The notes: a model not told the origin generated them from the sequence alone. 64,000 nucleotides of DNA from JAWKWA01 sp041397765 (GCA_041397765.1 JAWKWA010000006.1:124001-188000), one strand, 5' to 3'; positions 19,846 to 29,323 are shown, counted from the stretch's first letter. Program-made: numbers and translations.

Positions 19846-20931
19846 ATGAGCACACCCGCCCGTCCCACACTCGCCGCCGAACAATCGCGGCCGCTCGCCG
19901 TCTCGATGGGCGATCCCGCCGGGATCGGTCTCGACATCGCGATCGAGGCCTATCGACGGGATCGTGACCGAGTGCCGCCCTTCGTGCTGGTCGCCGATCC
20001 GGCCGAGGTTGCGCGGCGCGCCGACCGTCTCGGCGTCGATGTCAGGATCGGCGAGGTCGCCAGCGCCGCCGAGGCCGCGGCCGCATTCGCCGGACGGCTT
20101 CCCGTCCTGCCGCTGAAGGTCTCGAGGCCCGTCGAGCCCGGCCGGCCCGACCCCGCCAATGCGCCGGCGGTGATCGCTGCCATCGAGGCGGCCGTCGCGC
20201 TCGTCCATCGCGGCGAGGCCGCCGCCGTCGTCACGCTGCCGATCTCCAAGCGGGTGCTGCACGAGGCGGGCTTCACGCATCCGGGCCATACCGAGTTTCT
20301 CGCCGAGCTTGCCGGCCGCCACCATGGCGGCACCTTTCGCCCGGTGATGATGCTGGCGGCCGAGGAGTTGCGGGTCGTGCCGTTGACGGTGCATGTGCCG
20401 ATCCGCGAGGTGCCGGGGCTCGTCACCGAGGAGTTGATCGTCGAGACGGCCGGGATCGTCGCTCGCGACCTCAGCCGCCGTCTCGGGATCGCGCGGCCAC
20501 GCCTCGCCGTCGCCGGGCTCAATCCCCATGCCGGCGAGGGCGGCTCGATCGGCGATGAGGAGGCGCGGATCGTCGCGCCGGCGATCCGGCGGCTGGTGGC
20601 GAGCGGGCTCGAGGTGACGGGGCCCCATCCCGCCGACACCATGTTCCATGCCGCCGCCAGGGCGCGCTACGACATCGCCATCGCCATGTATCACGATCAG
20701 GCGCTGATCCCCTTGAAGACGCTCGCCTTCGACCGGGGGGTGAACGTCACGCTCGGCCTGCCCTTCGTGCGGACCTCGCCCGATCACGGGACCGCCTTCG
20801 ACATTGCCGGCACGGGGCGCGCGGACCGGGGCAGCCTTCTCGCCGCGCTGACGATGGCACGCGATCTCTCCGGCCGTCCGGAGGGCCATGGCGCGGCCGA
20901 GCCGGATGGATCGGCAGGGCGTGCGACATGA
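19846..20931 (+). CDS. pdxA: 4-hydroxythreonine-4-phosphate dehydrogenase PdxA
   Basis: NAD-dependent enzyme of the DXP-dependent pyridoxal-phosphate pathway, making the amino-ketone that PdxJ condenses. The 361 residues include SMGDPAGIG at the N-terminus, the substrate and metal motif [11 protein letters not shown], and [13 protein letters not shown] and [11 protein letters not shown] near the C-terminus, all diagnostic. ATG 19846 gives the family N-terminus. The last codons overlap the rsmA start by ATGA, so both are translated from one message. Confidence 0.96.
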   Translation: MSTPARPTLAAEQSRPLAVSMGDPAGIGLDIAIEAYRRDRDRVPPFVLVADPAEVARRADRLGVDVRIGEVASAAEAAAAFAGRLPVLPLKVSRPVEPGRPDPANAPAVIAAIEAAVALVHRGEAAAVVTLPISKRVLHEAGFTHPGHTEFLAELAGRHHGGTFRPVMMLAAEELRVVPLTVHVPIREVPGLVTEELIVETAGIVARDLSRRLGIARPRLAVAGLNPHAGEGGSIGDEEARIVAPAIRRLVASGLEVTGPHPADTMFHAAARARYDIAIAMYHDQALIPLKTLAFDRGVNVTLGLPFVRTSPDHGTAFDIAGTGRADRGSLLAALTMARDLSGRPEGHGAAEPDGSAGRAT

Positions 20932-21779
20932 GCCTCGACGACCTGCCGCCCTTACGCGAGGTGATCGCCCGGCTCGGCCTCTCGGCACGCAAGAGCCTCG
21001 GCCAGAACTTCATCCTCGACCTCAACCTGACCGGCCGGATCGCGCGGTCGGCCGGGCCGCTGGACGGCCTCACCGTGGTCGAGGTCGGGCCAGGGCCGGG
21101 CGGCCTGACGCGGGCGCTCCTGAAGGCGGGAGCCGCCCGGGTCGTCGCTGTCGAGCGAGACGAGCGCTGTCTACCGGCGCTGGAGGAGATCGCGGCAGTC
21201 GCGGACGGCCGGCTCGAGATCGTCATGGGCGATGCGACCGAGGTCGATCTCGGCGCGCTGGCAGGCAGCCCCGCCGTCATCGTCGCCAACCTGCCCTATT
21301 CGGTCGGAACCGAGCTCCTGGTCGGCTGGCTGGCGGCCGATCCCTGGCCGCCCTGGTACCTTGCGATGACGCTGATGTTCCAGAAGGAGGTCGGCGAGCG
21401 CATCGTCGCCGAGCCGGGGAGCAAGGCCTATGGACGGCTGTCGGTGCTGGCGCAATGGCGGGCGGTGCCGCGCATCCTGTTCAACCTGCCGGCGTCGGCC
21501 TTCACGCCGCCGCCCAAGGTCGCCTCGGTGCTGGTGCGCCTCGAGCCCCGGTCCGAGCCCCTCGAGGTCGGCGCGACGGCGGCGCTGGAGCGTGTGACGG
21601 CGGCTGCCTTCGGCCAGCGCCGCAAGATGCTGCGGGCGAGCCTCAGGGGGGTCTTTGCCGATGCCGAGGCGGTGCTTGGCGCGCTCGGCATCGCGCCCGA
21701 GCGACGGGCAGAGACGCTGAGCGTCGCGGAGTTCGCCGCCCTGGCGCGGAGGCTCCACGCCGGTGGCGGTCGCGCGTGA
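20928..21779 (+). CDS. rsmA: 16S rRNA dimethyladenosine transferase RsmA (KsgA)
   Basis: Dimethylates the two adjacent adenines near the 3' end of 16S rRNA, a late check in small-subunit assembly. The 283 residues have SLGQNFILD, the SAM motif [14 protein letters not shown], the acidic residue in VERDERC, and catalytic motif [11 protein letters not shown]. Length is normal (about 275-285). It is the last gene of the lpt-surA-pdxA run and converges with gmk across a repeat-bearing gap. Confidence 0.97.
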   Translation: MSLDDLPPLREVIARLGLSARKSLGQNFILDLNLTGRIARSAGPLDGLTVVEVGPGPGGLTRALLKAGAARVVAVERDERCLPALEEIAAVADGRLEIVMGDATEVDLGALAGSPAVIVANLPYSVGTELLVGWLAADPWPPWYLAMTLMFQKEVGERIVAEPGSKAYGRLSVLAQWRAVPRILFNLPASAFTPPPKVASVLVRLEPRSEPLEVGATAALERVTAAAFGQRRKMLRASLRGVFADAEAVLGALGIAPERRAETLSVAEFAALARRLHAGGGRA

Positions 21780-21784
21780 GTTTC

Positions 21785-21940
21785 GATGCGCGCGTGGACG
21801 CATCTCGACCGATCAGGCTCTCTTTGTCTCAGAGACTGATTCACGCCCTCGATGCGCGCGTGGACGCCCGCATCTCGACCGATCAGGCTCTCTTTAATCT
21901 CAGAGACTGATTCACGCTCTCGATGCGACCGATCAGGCTC
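21785..21940. repeat. Tandem repeat, two full units and one partial, between rsmA and gmk
   Basis: Unit 1 is 21785-21850 (66 bp), unit 2 is 21851-21921 (71 bp) and a shortened unit is 21922-21940. Each starts GATGCG and contains CCGATCAGGCTCT. Within a full unit GATCAGGCTCT faces AGAGACTGAT, forming an imperfect hairpin. Its position between two convergent genes suits a two-way transcript-end role. Confidence 0.75.
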
Positions 21941-21946
21941 TGGGGC

Positions 21947-22624
21947 TCAGGCCGGACCCGAGTTGCCGTCGCTCCGGCCGGCGAGGTCGGACAGCAGGCC
22001 TTCGACGAGGCGGCCGAGGCTGGTCTGCCGCTCCCGCCGCTGGCGCTCGGCGACGAGTATGGCGCGCAGCGCGACCAGGCTCTCGTCGATGTCGCGATTG
22101 ACGATCACATAATCGTACTCGTCGTAATGGCCGATCTCGCGGGCGGCCGCGGCCATGCGGCGGCGGACGACCTCGGCATCGTCCTGGGCGCGCTTGACGA
22201 GACGCTCCTCGAGGGCGCGGGCCGACGGCGGCAGAATGAAGACCGACACGACGTCGCCGCCCGCTTTGGTGTCGATCTGGCGGGCGCCCTGCCAGTCGAC
22301 GTCGAACAGCACGTCGCGGCCGGCCGCCAGTCTCGTATCGACCCAGCCCCGCGGCGTGCCGTAGAGATTGCCGAACACCTCGGCCCATTCGAGCAGGGCT
22401 TCCTCCGCGACGGCGGCACGAAAGGCCGGCTCGTCGACGAAGTGATAGTCGATGCCGTTGCGCTCGCCCGGCCGGGGCTTGCGCGTCGTCATGGAGACCG
22501 ACATGGCGAGGCCCGGCTCGACCTCGAGCAGGCGGCGTGACAAGGTGGTCTTTCCCGCGCCCGAAGGCGAGGAGATGACCAGCATCAGACCGCGCCGCTC
22601 GGCCGGTGTCCCGGGTTCACTCAA
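21947..22624 (-). CDS. gmk: Guanylate kinase
   Basis: Converts GMP to GDP with ATP. The 225 residues have the P-loop ISSPSGAGKTT, the GMP-binding region SMTTRKPRPGE with DYHFV, and FDVDWQGARQI. The start is uncertain: TTG 22624 overlaps the end of yicC and gives a family-like N-terminus, a GTG at 22642 is also in frame, and ATG 22585 (MLVISSPSG) would be the shortest version. It is transcribed with yicC, a very common pair. Confidence 0.95.
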   Translation of the reverse strand: MSEPGTPAERRGLMLVISSPSGAGKTTLSRRLLEVEPGLAMSVSMTTRKPRPGERNGIDYHFVDEPAFRAAVAEEALLEWAEVFGNLYGTPRGWVDTRLAAGRDVLFDVDWQGARQIDTKAGGDVVSVFILPPSARALEERLVKRAQDDAEVVRRRMAAAAREIGHYDEYDYVIVNRDIDESLVALRAILVAERQRRERQTSLGRLVEGLLSDLAGRSDGNSGPA

Positions 22625-23504
22625 TATTCTGCACCTGCTCACGAAGCTGGTCGATGACCACCTTCAATTGCAGCCCGATCCGCGTCAGCTCTGTGTCGTT
22701 GGCCTTGGAGCAGAGGGTATTGGCCTCGCGGTTGAACTCCTGGGCGAGAAAGTCCAGCTTGCGGCCGGCCGGCCCGGCACCGGACAGCAAGGCGCGGGCG
22801 GCGGCCGCGTGCGACTTGAGGCGGGCGATCTCCTCGGCGATGTCGGCGCGGGTCGACAGCAGGACGGCCTCCTGGTGGAGACGCTCCGCATCGAAGCCGC
22901 TGCGCGCCTCGACCAGCCGGGCGACCTGATCGGCGAGGCGGCGACGTATCGCCTCGGGGGTGCGCTGGGGGGACCTGTCGGCGGCTTCGGCGAGGGATTC
23001 GACCTCCTCGATCTGGCGCTCGACGACGGTGGCGAGGCGGGCGCCTTCCTCGGCCCGCGAGGCCGCCAGGCGCGTCAGGGCGACATCGAGATCGCCGAGC
23101 ATGGCCTCGCCGCGGCGCGTCGCCTCCCCCTCGCCCTCGACGGCCTCGACGACCTCCAGCACCCCGCGCAGCGAGAGGATGGCGTCGAGCGTGGGCGGGG
23201 GAAGCTTGCAGATCTCGCAAGCCCGGGCGACGGCCACGCGCACATCCTCGAGCGCGGCCTCGTTGAGGCGGATGCGCGTCGTCTCGCCGGAGCGCTGGAC
23301 ATTGAGCGCGATCGTGCAGCTGCCGCGGGTGAGGTGGCGGGCGACCGCCTCGCGGATGCGGCTCTCGAGCTGGTCGTGGCCGGGCGGCAGGCGCAGGCGA
23401 ATGTCGAGGCCGCGGCCGTTGACGGCGCGGATCTCCCAGCTCCAGGCGGCGGCACCGAGGCTGCCCTCGGACCTGCCGAAACCGGTCATGCTGCTGATCG
23501 CCAT
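22617..23504 (-). CDS. yicC: YicC family endoribonuclease-like protein
   Basis: Conserved bacterial protein; the E. coli member is an endoribonuclease that affects small RNA turnover. The 295 residues match the full family: N-terminal MTGFGRSEG with the WEIRAVNGRGLDIRLRLP segment (YicC_N) and the C-terminal DUF1732 block with KLDFLAQEFNREANTLCSK and LQLKVVIDQLREQVQNIE. ATG 23504 gives the universal MAISSMTGFGR start; the open frame upstream is shadow sequence. The stop overlaps the likely gmk start. Confidence 0.95.
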   Translation of the reverse strand: MAISSMTGFGRSEGSLGAAAWSWEIRAVNGRGLDIRLRLPPGHDQLESRIREAVARHLTRGSCTIALNVQRSGETTRIRLNEAALEDVRVAVARACEICKLPPPTLDAILSLRGVLEVVEAVEGEGEATRRGEAMLGDLDVALTRLAASRAEEGARLATVVERQIEEVESLAEAADRSPQRTPEAIRRRLADQVARLVEARSGFDAERLHQEAVLLSTRADIAEEIARLKSHAAAARALLSGAGPAGRKLDFLAQEFNREANTLCSKANDTELTRIGLQLKVVIDQLREQVQNIE

Positions 23505-23608
23505 AGCCCTTTCCCGCGCAAGAGGCTCGATGGCGGCGGACTTTAGCGGCAGAGGCCGACGGCAACAAGCGGATGTCCGCGACGCCCGAGGGCGGGGCGG
23601 GGCATTCC

Positions 23609-24658
23609 TCAGCGCAGCAGCGTGGTGGTGATGAGGCCACCGTTCAGCCACAGGCGGTTGAGGCCGCGGGCATAGCCGTTGGGACTGCCAGAGCCCAGAT
23701 TGCGGGCAAAGGATTCGCCGTAATTGCCGACGAGGCGGATCACGTCGATGGCAAAGCTCTGCGCGAGGCCGAGCCTTGCCGCGAGGCCGTTGCCGCCCTG
23801 CAGCCAGCGCTTCAACTGGGGTGGCCCATCGCCCAGTTGCTGATCCAGATTGGCCGATGTCACGCCCCGCTCCTCGGCGCCGATCATGACCGCGGCGACC
23901 GAACGCACGATATCGCGCCAGACGACGTCGCCGGCGCGGACGGCCGGGCCGAGCGGCTCGCCCTGCACGGGCTCGGGCAGCACGATGTGATCCTCCGGCG
24001 CAGCGAGGTGCTGGCGCTCGATCTCGAGGCTCTCGAGGGGGCCGGCGAAGGCGGTGCAATCGCCACGCTCATAGGCGGCGGCCGCGTCCTCGGGCTTCTC
24101 CAACGTCTTGACCTCGACGGGCATGCCGCGGGCCGAGAAATAGCCGAGCACCGCCTGGCCTGCGGTCGCGGCGCTGCGCATGCAGATGCTGGCGCCGGAA
24201 AGCTCTCGCACGCTGGTGATGCCGAGATCCTTGCGCACGATGATGCCGGTGCCGTCGAACCAGGTGGTGGCGGCGAGCTCGAGGCTGTTCTCGACCGCGG
24301 TCTCGATGTTCCAGGTCGGCACGCGGGCGATCAGGTCGACCTCGCCGGCCGAGAGCGCCTTCAGCCGCTCGCTCGGCATCAGCGGACGGAACTGCACGCG
24401 ATCGGTCGCCTTGAACACGGCAGCGGCGACCGCCCGGCAGAAATCGACGTCGAAGCCGCTCCAGCCGCCGGCATCGTCGGGGGCGAAGAAGCCGGGCTGC
24501 TCCGAGCCGACGCCGCAGACCAGCAGGCCACGCTCGCGCACGGTCTCGAGCGTGCCCGCCTCCGCGCGCGCCAGCCCGCTGAGCAGGAAGGGCAGCAATG
24601 CCGCGAGGACGAGGATGCGAGTGCGCCAGGCCGAGGATGGTTGCGATCCCCGCTGCAT
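23609..24658 (-). CDS. Periplasmic amino-acid-binding protein of an ABC transporter (AapJ-like)
   Basis: Solute-binding protein of the general L-amino acid (Aap/Bzt) type. The 349 residues start with a signal peptide (LVLAALLPFLLSGLARA), then the SBP family 3 fold: LLVCGVGSEQPGFFAPDD and WSGFDVDFCRAVAAAVF are the typical N-lobe motifs, and the C-terminal part has LVGNYGESFARNLG, as in AapJ. ATG 24658 begins the signal peptide. No permease or ATPase gene is adjacent, so this is an orphan binding protein here; partners would have to be elsewhere. Confidence 0.88.
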   Translation of the reverse strand: MQRGSQPSSAWRTRILVLAALLPFLLSGLARAEAGTLETVRERGLLVCGVGSEQPGFFAPDDAGGWSGFDVDFCRAVAAAVFKATDRVQFRPLMPSERLKALSAGEVDLIARVPTWNIETAVENSLELAATTWFDGTGIIVRKDLGITSVRELSGASICMRSAATAGQAVLGYFSARGMPVEVKTLEKPEDAAAAYERGDCTAFAGPLESLEIERQHLAAPEDHIVLPEPVQGEPLGPAVRAGDVVWRDIVRSVAAVMIGAEERGVTSANLDQQLGDGPPQLKRWLQGGNGLAARLGLAQSFAIDVIRLVGNYGESFARNLGSGSPNGYARGLNRLWLNGGLITTTLLR

Positions 24659-25050
24659 GGTCCGGTGCCTCACCCTGATCCCTCCCGACCTGTTTTTCAC
24701 GCGCCCTGCCCGAATCCGGGCCATGCCGCCGAAGACCGGGCGCCACTCCGCGCCAGTCCCTGAGCGAGCCCCGATCCCCTGACCGCCGACTTCGACCGGA
24801 GCAGCGGACGCCGCCTGCCTCGGTCGGCGATGCCGACATGACGATGATGTCCGGCCCGACGCCACCTGACCGCCGGGTATTCCCGGTCGGGGAAGTCCGG
24901 TGCCTCGTCGGCGCCGGGCTCCCATCCCAAACGACGGGCCGCAACCTCAGTCATCAGTGGCATCCGGCAGGGACCGGGGTCAAGGCCTTGACGCCCGTTG
25001 CACGATCGGCAATTTCCCGGGTAGCGCGGCGAATTCGAGGAGGCGGTGGC
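24659..25050. other. 392-bp divergent control region between the binding protein and metC
   Basis: Promoters for both genes should lie here. No confident -35/-10 pair, riboswitch or operator was seen, and no coding frame was recognised. Confidence 0.4.
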
Positions 25051-26232
25051 GTGGGTGAGAGCGAGCGGGCCAAGGGTCCTCATGGCGAGGCGACGCAGAT
25101 CGTGCATGCCGGACGCAATCCGGCCGAACAGCACGGCTTCGTCAACACGCCGGTCTATCGTGGATCGACCGTGCTCTTTCCCGACGTCGCGACGCTCGAG
25201 AGCGGCGCCCAGCGCTACACCTATGGCCGCAAGGGCTCGCCGACCATCTCGGCCCTTGAGGAGGCGCTCGCAGCGCTCGAGGGCGGCCACAGGACGGTGC
25301 TCGCTCCCTCCGGGCTCGCGGCCGTGACCACGGCATTGCTGGCCTTCGCCGGGGCGGGCGACCACATCCTCGTCACCGACAGCGTCTACCGGCCGGCTCG
25401 GCACTTCTGCGACACCATGCTGAAGCGGCTCGGTGTCGAGACGACCTATTACGACCCCCATGCCGGCGCTGAGATCGCCGGTCTCGTCAGGCCGAATACC
25501 CGGCTCATCTATGCCGAGTCGCCGGGCTCGCAGACCTTCGAGGTGCAGGACATCCCGGCACTGGCCAAGGTGGCGCGGGCGCGCGACATCCGCCTGCTGA
25601 TGGACAATACCTGGGGCACACAGCTCTATTTCAAGGCCTTCGAGCATGGCGTCGACGTGTCGATCCATGCCGCGACCAAATATGTCGTCGGTCATTCCGA
25701 TGCCATGCTCGGCGCCGTCACCGCCAACGAGCGCTCGGCGAAGGCTGTCGTCGATGCGGCCCAGACACTCGGCATGGCGGCGGGCACGGAGGAGATCTTC
25801 CTCGGTCTGCGCGGCCTGAGGACCATGGGTGTCAGGCTCGAGCACCACTGGCGGGCAGGGCTGGAGATGGCGCGCTGGCTGGCGGCGCGGCCGGAGGTCG
25901 CCCAAGTCCTCCATCCGGCCCTGCCGGGCGCCCCCGGTCACGAGCTCTGGAAACGCGATTTCAAGGGCGCGTGCGGCCTTTTCGGTGTCGTGCTGAAGCC
26001 GGCCGCGCCGAAGGCGGTCAGTGCCATGCTCGATCATCTCGAGCTGTTCGGCATGGGCTATTCCTGGGGCGGCTATGAAAGCCTCGTCGTGCCGTTCGAC
26101 CCGAGCGGCTACCGGACGGCGACGCGCTGGGCGGCCGAGGGGCCGGCGCTGCGCATTCATATCGGCCTTGAGGATGTCGAGGATCTGAAGCGCGATCTGG
26201 CGGCCGGCTTCGATCGGCTGAAGGCGGCCTAA
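25051..26232 (+). CDS. metC: Cystathionine beta-lyase
   Basis: PLP enzyme of the Cys/Met metabolism family that cleaves cystathionine to homocysteine, pyruvate and ammonia. The 393 residues show YTYGRKGSPTISALEEALA, the PLP-stacking region LAPSGLAAVTTALLAF, LLMDNTWGTQLYFKAFEHG and the Schiff-base lysine motif SIHAATKYVVGHSD. GTG 25051 was chosen because GAGGAGG lies seven bases upstream and the length then matches the family (about 395). MetC rather than a synthase is inferred from overall resemblance and the YSWGGYESL C-terminal motif. Confidence 0.92.
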   Translation: MGESERAKGPHGEATQIVHAGRNPAEQHGFVNTPVYRGSTVLFPDVATLESGAQRYTYGRKGSPTISALEEALAALEGGHRTVLAPSGLAAVTTALLAFAGAGDHILVTDSVYRPARHFCDTMLKRLGVETTYYDPHAGAEIAGLVRPNTRLIYAESPGSQTFEVQDIPALAKVARARDIRLLMDNTWGTQLYFKAFEHGVDVSIHAATKYVVGHSDAMLGAVTANERSAKAVVDAAQTLGMAAGTEEIFLGLRGLRTMGVRLEHHWRAGLEMARWLAARPEVAQVLHPALPGAPGHELWKRDFKGACGLFGVVLKPAAPKAVSAMLDHLELFGMGYSWGGYESLVVPFDPSGYRTATRWAAEGPALRIHIGLEDVEDLKRDLAAGFDRLKAA

Positions 26233-26403
26233 AGGGCGCCGCCGCTGCGGCAAATTCATCAATTTCGCCGAAACACTTTGCCGCCTTCGCCGCGGCCCGA
26301 TAGGTCTTGCCGCATAGTGGCGCGAATGCCGGCGATGGTCCTGTCCCTATGCCGGCGCGGCGCTCCCGGTCCGCCCCAGGCGTCGCATGATCGGGCATGG
26401 ACC

Positions 26404-26431
26404 AAAAAAAGGGCGGTCCCGAAGACCGCCC
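26404..26431 (-). terminator. Rho-independent terminator on the minus strand
   Basis: GGGCGGTC (26411-26418) and GACCGCCC (26424-26431) form a perfect 8-bp stem with a 5-base loop. On the minus strand the stem is followed by seven Ts (the AAAAAAA at 26404-26410). It is the strongest terminator in the window. The nearest minus-strand gene upstream is yidD, 480 bases away. Confidence 0.85.
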
Positions 26432-26566
26432 AGTTCGACCCTACGAAAGAACAAACGACCCGCCAGCATCGGCGGCACCCCTTGGTGGGGGTGCGGCCGG
26501 CGATGGCTCGTGCGCCTGCTCCGCCGGGACTATGGGACAAAAATTGCCGGGGTGTTAAGGCGGAAT
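26404..26566 (-). ncRNA. Candidate structured small RNA ending at an intrinsic terminator
   Basis: On the minus strand a TAAAAT box near 26572 lies about 165 bases before the strong terminator. Between them GCACCCC and GGGGTGC form an apical stem enclosed by CATCG/CGATG pairs, making a long hairpin. There is no plausible protein. No known RNA family was recognised; 6S-like length and rod shape were considered but cannot be confirmed. It could instead be the 3' end of the yidD message. Confidence 0.3.
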
Positions 26567-26913
26567 TTTATGCGAGTTGAAGCAATTAAGGAGGGGTTGA
26601 CGGACGATCCGTGTCGGCGCGCAAAGTCAAGATCGCGCACCGGCTAGCCAAATCGATGCGTTCCGATCACGCGGGCGTGATGTGACCGGTCGGGCGCCGC
26701 CCGCTCGCCGGCATCCCCTCTGCAGGTCTTCGATCGGGGGCGGGTCGTCGCGCCGGTGGCGATTCGTCCTCCTCGCGGCCGGCTCAATCGGAGAGCTTCG
26801 CCGATCCGGCCGGAACGTCGATTTAGAAGTGATGGGGCATGTCGCCCCAGGCGGGCTTCTTCTTCCGCGTGCCCGATAGGGTGCCCGGTTTCATCGAGAA
26901 GTCCTGCAGGATC

Positions 26914-27237
26914 TCAGGGCGCCGGATGATCGCATTCCTCGGGGGGCGGCTCGATACCGCGCCACCGGCCGAGCCGCCAGGGCGCCCACCAGGGCGCGAG
27001 GGGCGTCATGCGAGGGACGGGGTCGAAGCCCGACGTGCCCCATGGGTTGCAGCGGCATATGCGCGAGACGGCGAGCCAGCCGCCCGCCCAGGCGCCATGA
27101 CGGTCAATGGCTTGCAGCGCATAGTCCGAGCAGGTCGGCAGGTGCCGGCATTGCCGGCCGGCGAGACCCGACAGCGTGTAGCGGTAGAGGATGATCGGTG
27201 CTTTGAGGAGCGTGGCGGCGATGCGCATGACCGTCAA
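26914..27237 (-). CDS. yidD: Membrane protein insertion efficiency factor YidD
   Basis: Small membrane-associated protein that assists YidC-dependent insertion. The 107 residues contain the family core [27 protein letters not shown] and [15 protein letters not shown] with its conserved cysteines. It is slightly longer than the 75-85-residue form because of a C-terminal tail rich in Trp and Pro, common in Rhizobiales. An alternative ATG three codons in is possible. It is the last gene of the minus-strand group with the cupin and the IscU-like gene; rpmH and yidC are not here. Confidence 0.92.
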   Translation of the reverse strand: MTVMRIAATLLKAPIILYRYTLSGLAGRQCRHLPTCSDYALQAIDRHGAWAGGWLAVSRICRCNPWGTSGFDPVPRMTPLAPWWAPWRLGRWRGIEPPPEECDHPAP

Positions 27238-27273
27238 GGCGCCGTCGCGGGCGCTCGCCCGCCGCCACCTGCC

Positions 27274-27741
27274 TCAATCATAGGGCGTGCCGTCGGTGTG
27301 GGTGAACAGGACGGTGGCGACGCCGGTCTTCACCGCCATCAGGTCGAGGCCTGGATAATGCGCCCGCTCGTCGGCCGCTCGTGTGCCGATCTCCAGATAG
27401 ACGGCGGGCCGGTCGCTGCGGTTGATCAGGTGGTGGCCGTTCGGCTCGCCGGCCGGAAAGGCGACCGCCATGCCGGGCTTCAGGATCTGCTCGCCCTCCT
27501 CGCTGACGAGCGTGATCTCGCCCTCGAGGACATAGCAGAACTCGTCCTCCTTCTCGTGCCAGTGGCGAAGGGCCGACATGGCGCCGGGCTCGAGCGTCGT
27601 CAGGTTGACACCGAACTGGGTAAGGCCGAGAGGACCGGTCAGGGCGCGCTTCAGACGTCCCGCGAAGCCCTCCGCGAAGGGCTTTGGGTAGCCGGTGCCG
27701 CGACGCCCTTCGAGGGTCGAGGGATCGATCACATTTGCCAT
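27274..27741 (-). CDS. Cupin-domain protein
   Basis: A 155-residue single-domain cupin. The two conserved motifs are present: GAMSALRHWHEKEDEFCYVLEG, with two His and a Glu as metal ligands, and GEPNGHHLINRS, with the final His. Cupins bind metals or small ligands and include sugar epimerases and dioxygenases; this member resembles stand-alone cupins of unknown substrate, some annotated as transcriptional-regulator-like. ATG 27741 has AAGGAAACG upstream. It lies between the IscU-like gene and yidD on the same strand. The function is not assigned. Confidence 0.85.
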   Translation of the reverse strand: MANVIDPSTLEGRRGTGYPKPFAEGFAGRLKRALTGPLGLTQFGVNLTTLEPGAMSALRHWHEKEDEFCYVLEGEITLVSEEGEQILKPGMAVAFPAGEPNGHHLINRSDRPAVYLEIGTRAADERAHYPGLDLMAVKTGVATVLFTHTDGTPYD

Positions 27742-27800
27742 GGCGCTCGTTTCCTTCTGGCGCTCGGAGAACCCGAGGAGGCCGATCGGGCAAGGGTTGC

Positions 27801-28259
27801 TCAGGCCTCGGAACTGGTGCCCGAACGCCGGCTCTCGATCTCGGCAATGGCCCGTTCGAGGGCATCGAAAACGAGGAGCGTCGAAGCGTGCCGGGCCTTG
27901 TAGTCGCGGATCGGCTCGAGCACTTCGAGCTCCTGCCATTTGCCGGTCGGGGGCGGGCCGCCCTCCTTCAACATGGCACGCACCGCAGCACCCACGGCGC
28001 GCAGCTCGGCGGCCGTCGAGCCGACGACCAGCTTGCCCATGATGGCAGCAGAGGATTGGCCGAGCAGGCAGGCCTTGACGGTCTGCGCATAGTCCGTGAC
28101 GACATCGCCCGTCATGTCGATCTCGACCGTCACGGTCGATCCGCACAGCTTGGAGTGGGCCGTCGCCGTCGCATCCGGATGCGACAGGTGGCCGGTGCGC
28201 GGCATGTTGGCGGCGAGTTCCAGAATCCGCTGGCTGTAGATGTCCTCGAGCGCGGTCAT
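27801..28259 (-). CDS. IscU/NifU-like iron-sulfur scaffold family protein with only two ligand cysteines
   Basis: A 152-residue protein of the NifU N-terminal (IscU-like) fold. Two of the three cluster-binding cysteines are visible, in [11 protein letters not shown] and [12 protein letters not shown]. The third position, normally in a C-S context near the C-terminus, reads [10 protein letters not shown], so alanine replaces cysteine. The aspartate after the first cysteine is also changed to serine. This variant sits beside yidD and folE in Rhizobiales and may not build clusters as IscU does. ATG 28259 ([10 protein letters not shown]) is the family start; the frame extends 20 codons further upstream. 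Confidence 0.85.
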   Translation of the reverse strand: MTALEDIYSQRILELAANMPRTGHLSHPDATATAHSKLCGSTVTVEIDMTGDVVTDYAQTVKACLLGQSSAAIMGKLVVGSTAAELRAVGAAVRAMLKEGGPPPTGKWQELEVLEPIRDYKARHASTLLVFDALERAIAEIESRRSGTSSEA

Positions 28260-28590
28260 CCAATATCCTTCCCGCGACGTTACAGGTACGGTTGCGGCCT
28301 TGCGAGCCGGGGTCGCCACCTATATATCCGAGAACATAGCCTGCGCGAGACCCGAAGGGCTGAAATCGTCGACCGGCACGACCCCGGCAGGGCTCGGGGG
28401 CACGGGCCGGAACCCGGTATCTGGCGGTCCGCTGCGCGCAGCCAATCCTCTTGGAACATCGATCGACGGCCGGAGCTGGCGCTTGAGCGACACCAACGCA
28501 AGGTCCGGCTCCACAGGCCCGAGGAACAAGAACAGAGCATCCACCGGCGGTTCGCTGAAGACCGCCGGCGGGACCGCTCGAAGGACTGCC
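28260..28590. other. 331-bp divergent control region between the IscU-like gene and folE
   Basis: An AT-rich patch CCTATATATCCGAGAACATA at about 28319-28338 is the likeliest promoter for the minus-strand gene. No known iron-responsive operator was recognised, and no folE promoter is evident. Confidence 0.4.
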
Positions 28591-29232
28591 ATGGATGCGA
28601 TCGTGAAGAAGCTGCCCAAGGGCTCCGCGACGACGGACGCCAGCCGAGCCCGTATCATCCGGCCGAGCCGGGAGGAGGCTGAAGCCGCCGTCCGGACGCT
28701 GATCGCCTGGGCGGGCGACGATCCGACGCGCGAGGGGCTGATCGACACGCCGAAGCGGGTGGTCAACGCCTATCGGGAGTTCTTCCGCGGCTATGACGAG
28801 GATCCCGCCGACGAGCTCGGACGCACCTTCGAGGAGGTGGCGGGCTACGACGACATCGTCATGCTGCGCGACATCGACGTCGCCTCGCATTGCGAGCACC
28901 ATATGGTGCCGTTCATCGGCCGCGCCCATGTCGCCTATTTCCCGGCGGCGCGCGTCGTCGGTCTCTCGAAGCTCGCGCGTGTCGTCGACATCTTCGCGCG
29001 GCGGCTGCAGACGCAGGAGACCATGACCGCCCAGATCACCCAGGCGATCCAGGAGGCGCTGGAGCCCAAGGGCGTCGCGGTGATGATCGAGGCGGTGCAC
29101 CAGTGCATGTCGATGCGCGGTGTCCAGAAACAGAACGTCTCGACGGTCACCACCCAGTTCACCGGGCTTTTCAGGGATGATCCCGTCCAGGCGCAGCGCT
29201 TCCTCACGCTCGTCCATCATCGCGGGCGCTAG
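28591..29232 (+). CDS. folE: GTP cyclohydrolase I
   Basis: First step of tetrahydrofolate synthesis, turning GTP into dihydroneopterin triphosphate. The 213 residues include [12 protein letters not shown], the zinc motif [11 protein letters not shown] (one Cys, two His), [17 protein letters not shown] and the second zinc cysteine in VHQCMSMRG. These are the full type I residues, so the enzyme is zinc-dependent. ATG 28591 gives the normal length; the open frame extends 117 codons upstream with no family match. hisI follows after 91 bases, as in other Rhizobiales. Confidence 0.96.
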   Translation: MDAIVKKLPKGSATTDASRARIIRPSREEAEAAVRTLIAWAGDDPTREGLIDTPKRVVNAYREFFRGYDEDPADELGRTFEEVAGYDDIVMLRDIDVASHCEHHMVPFIGRAHVAYFPAARVVGLSKLARVVDIFARRLQTQETMTAQITQAIQEALEPKGVAVMIEAVHQCMSMRGVQKQNVSTVTTQFTGLFRDDPVQAQRFLTLVHHRGR

Positions 29233-29323
29233 GGCGGCGCGCGGCACGGGTCCCGTCCATGAACCCAGCCTCGTGAACCACAGGTCCTGAACCTCAACTC
29301 CTGAAGGCCAGCTACCGAACGCC

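Larger units (their letters stand above)
26233..26913. other. 681-bp gap between convergent metC and yidD
   Basis: Contains an intrinsic terminator for the minus strand (26404-26431) and a structured minus-strand region before it that may be a small RNA. The part from about 26640 to 26913 shows no gene or signal I recognise. Confidence 0.5.

Noticed and set aside
26387..26647. Short plus-strand open frames around the minus-strand terminator
   Set aside because: They cross the terminator hairpin, lack ribosome sites and have no recognisable protein.
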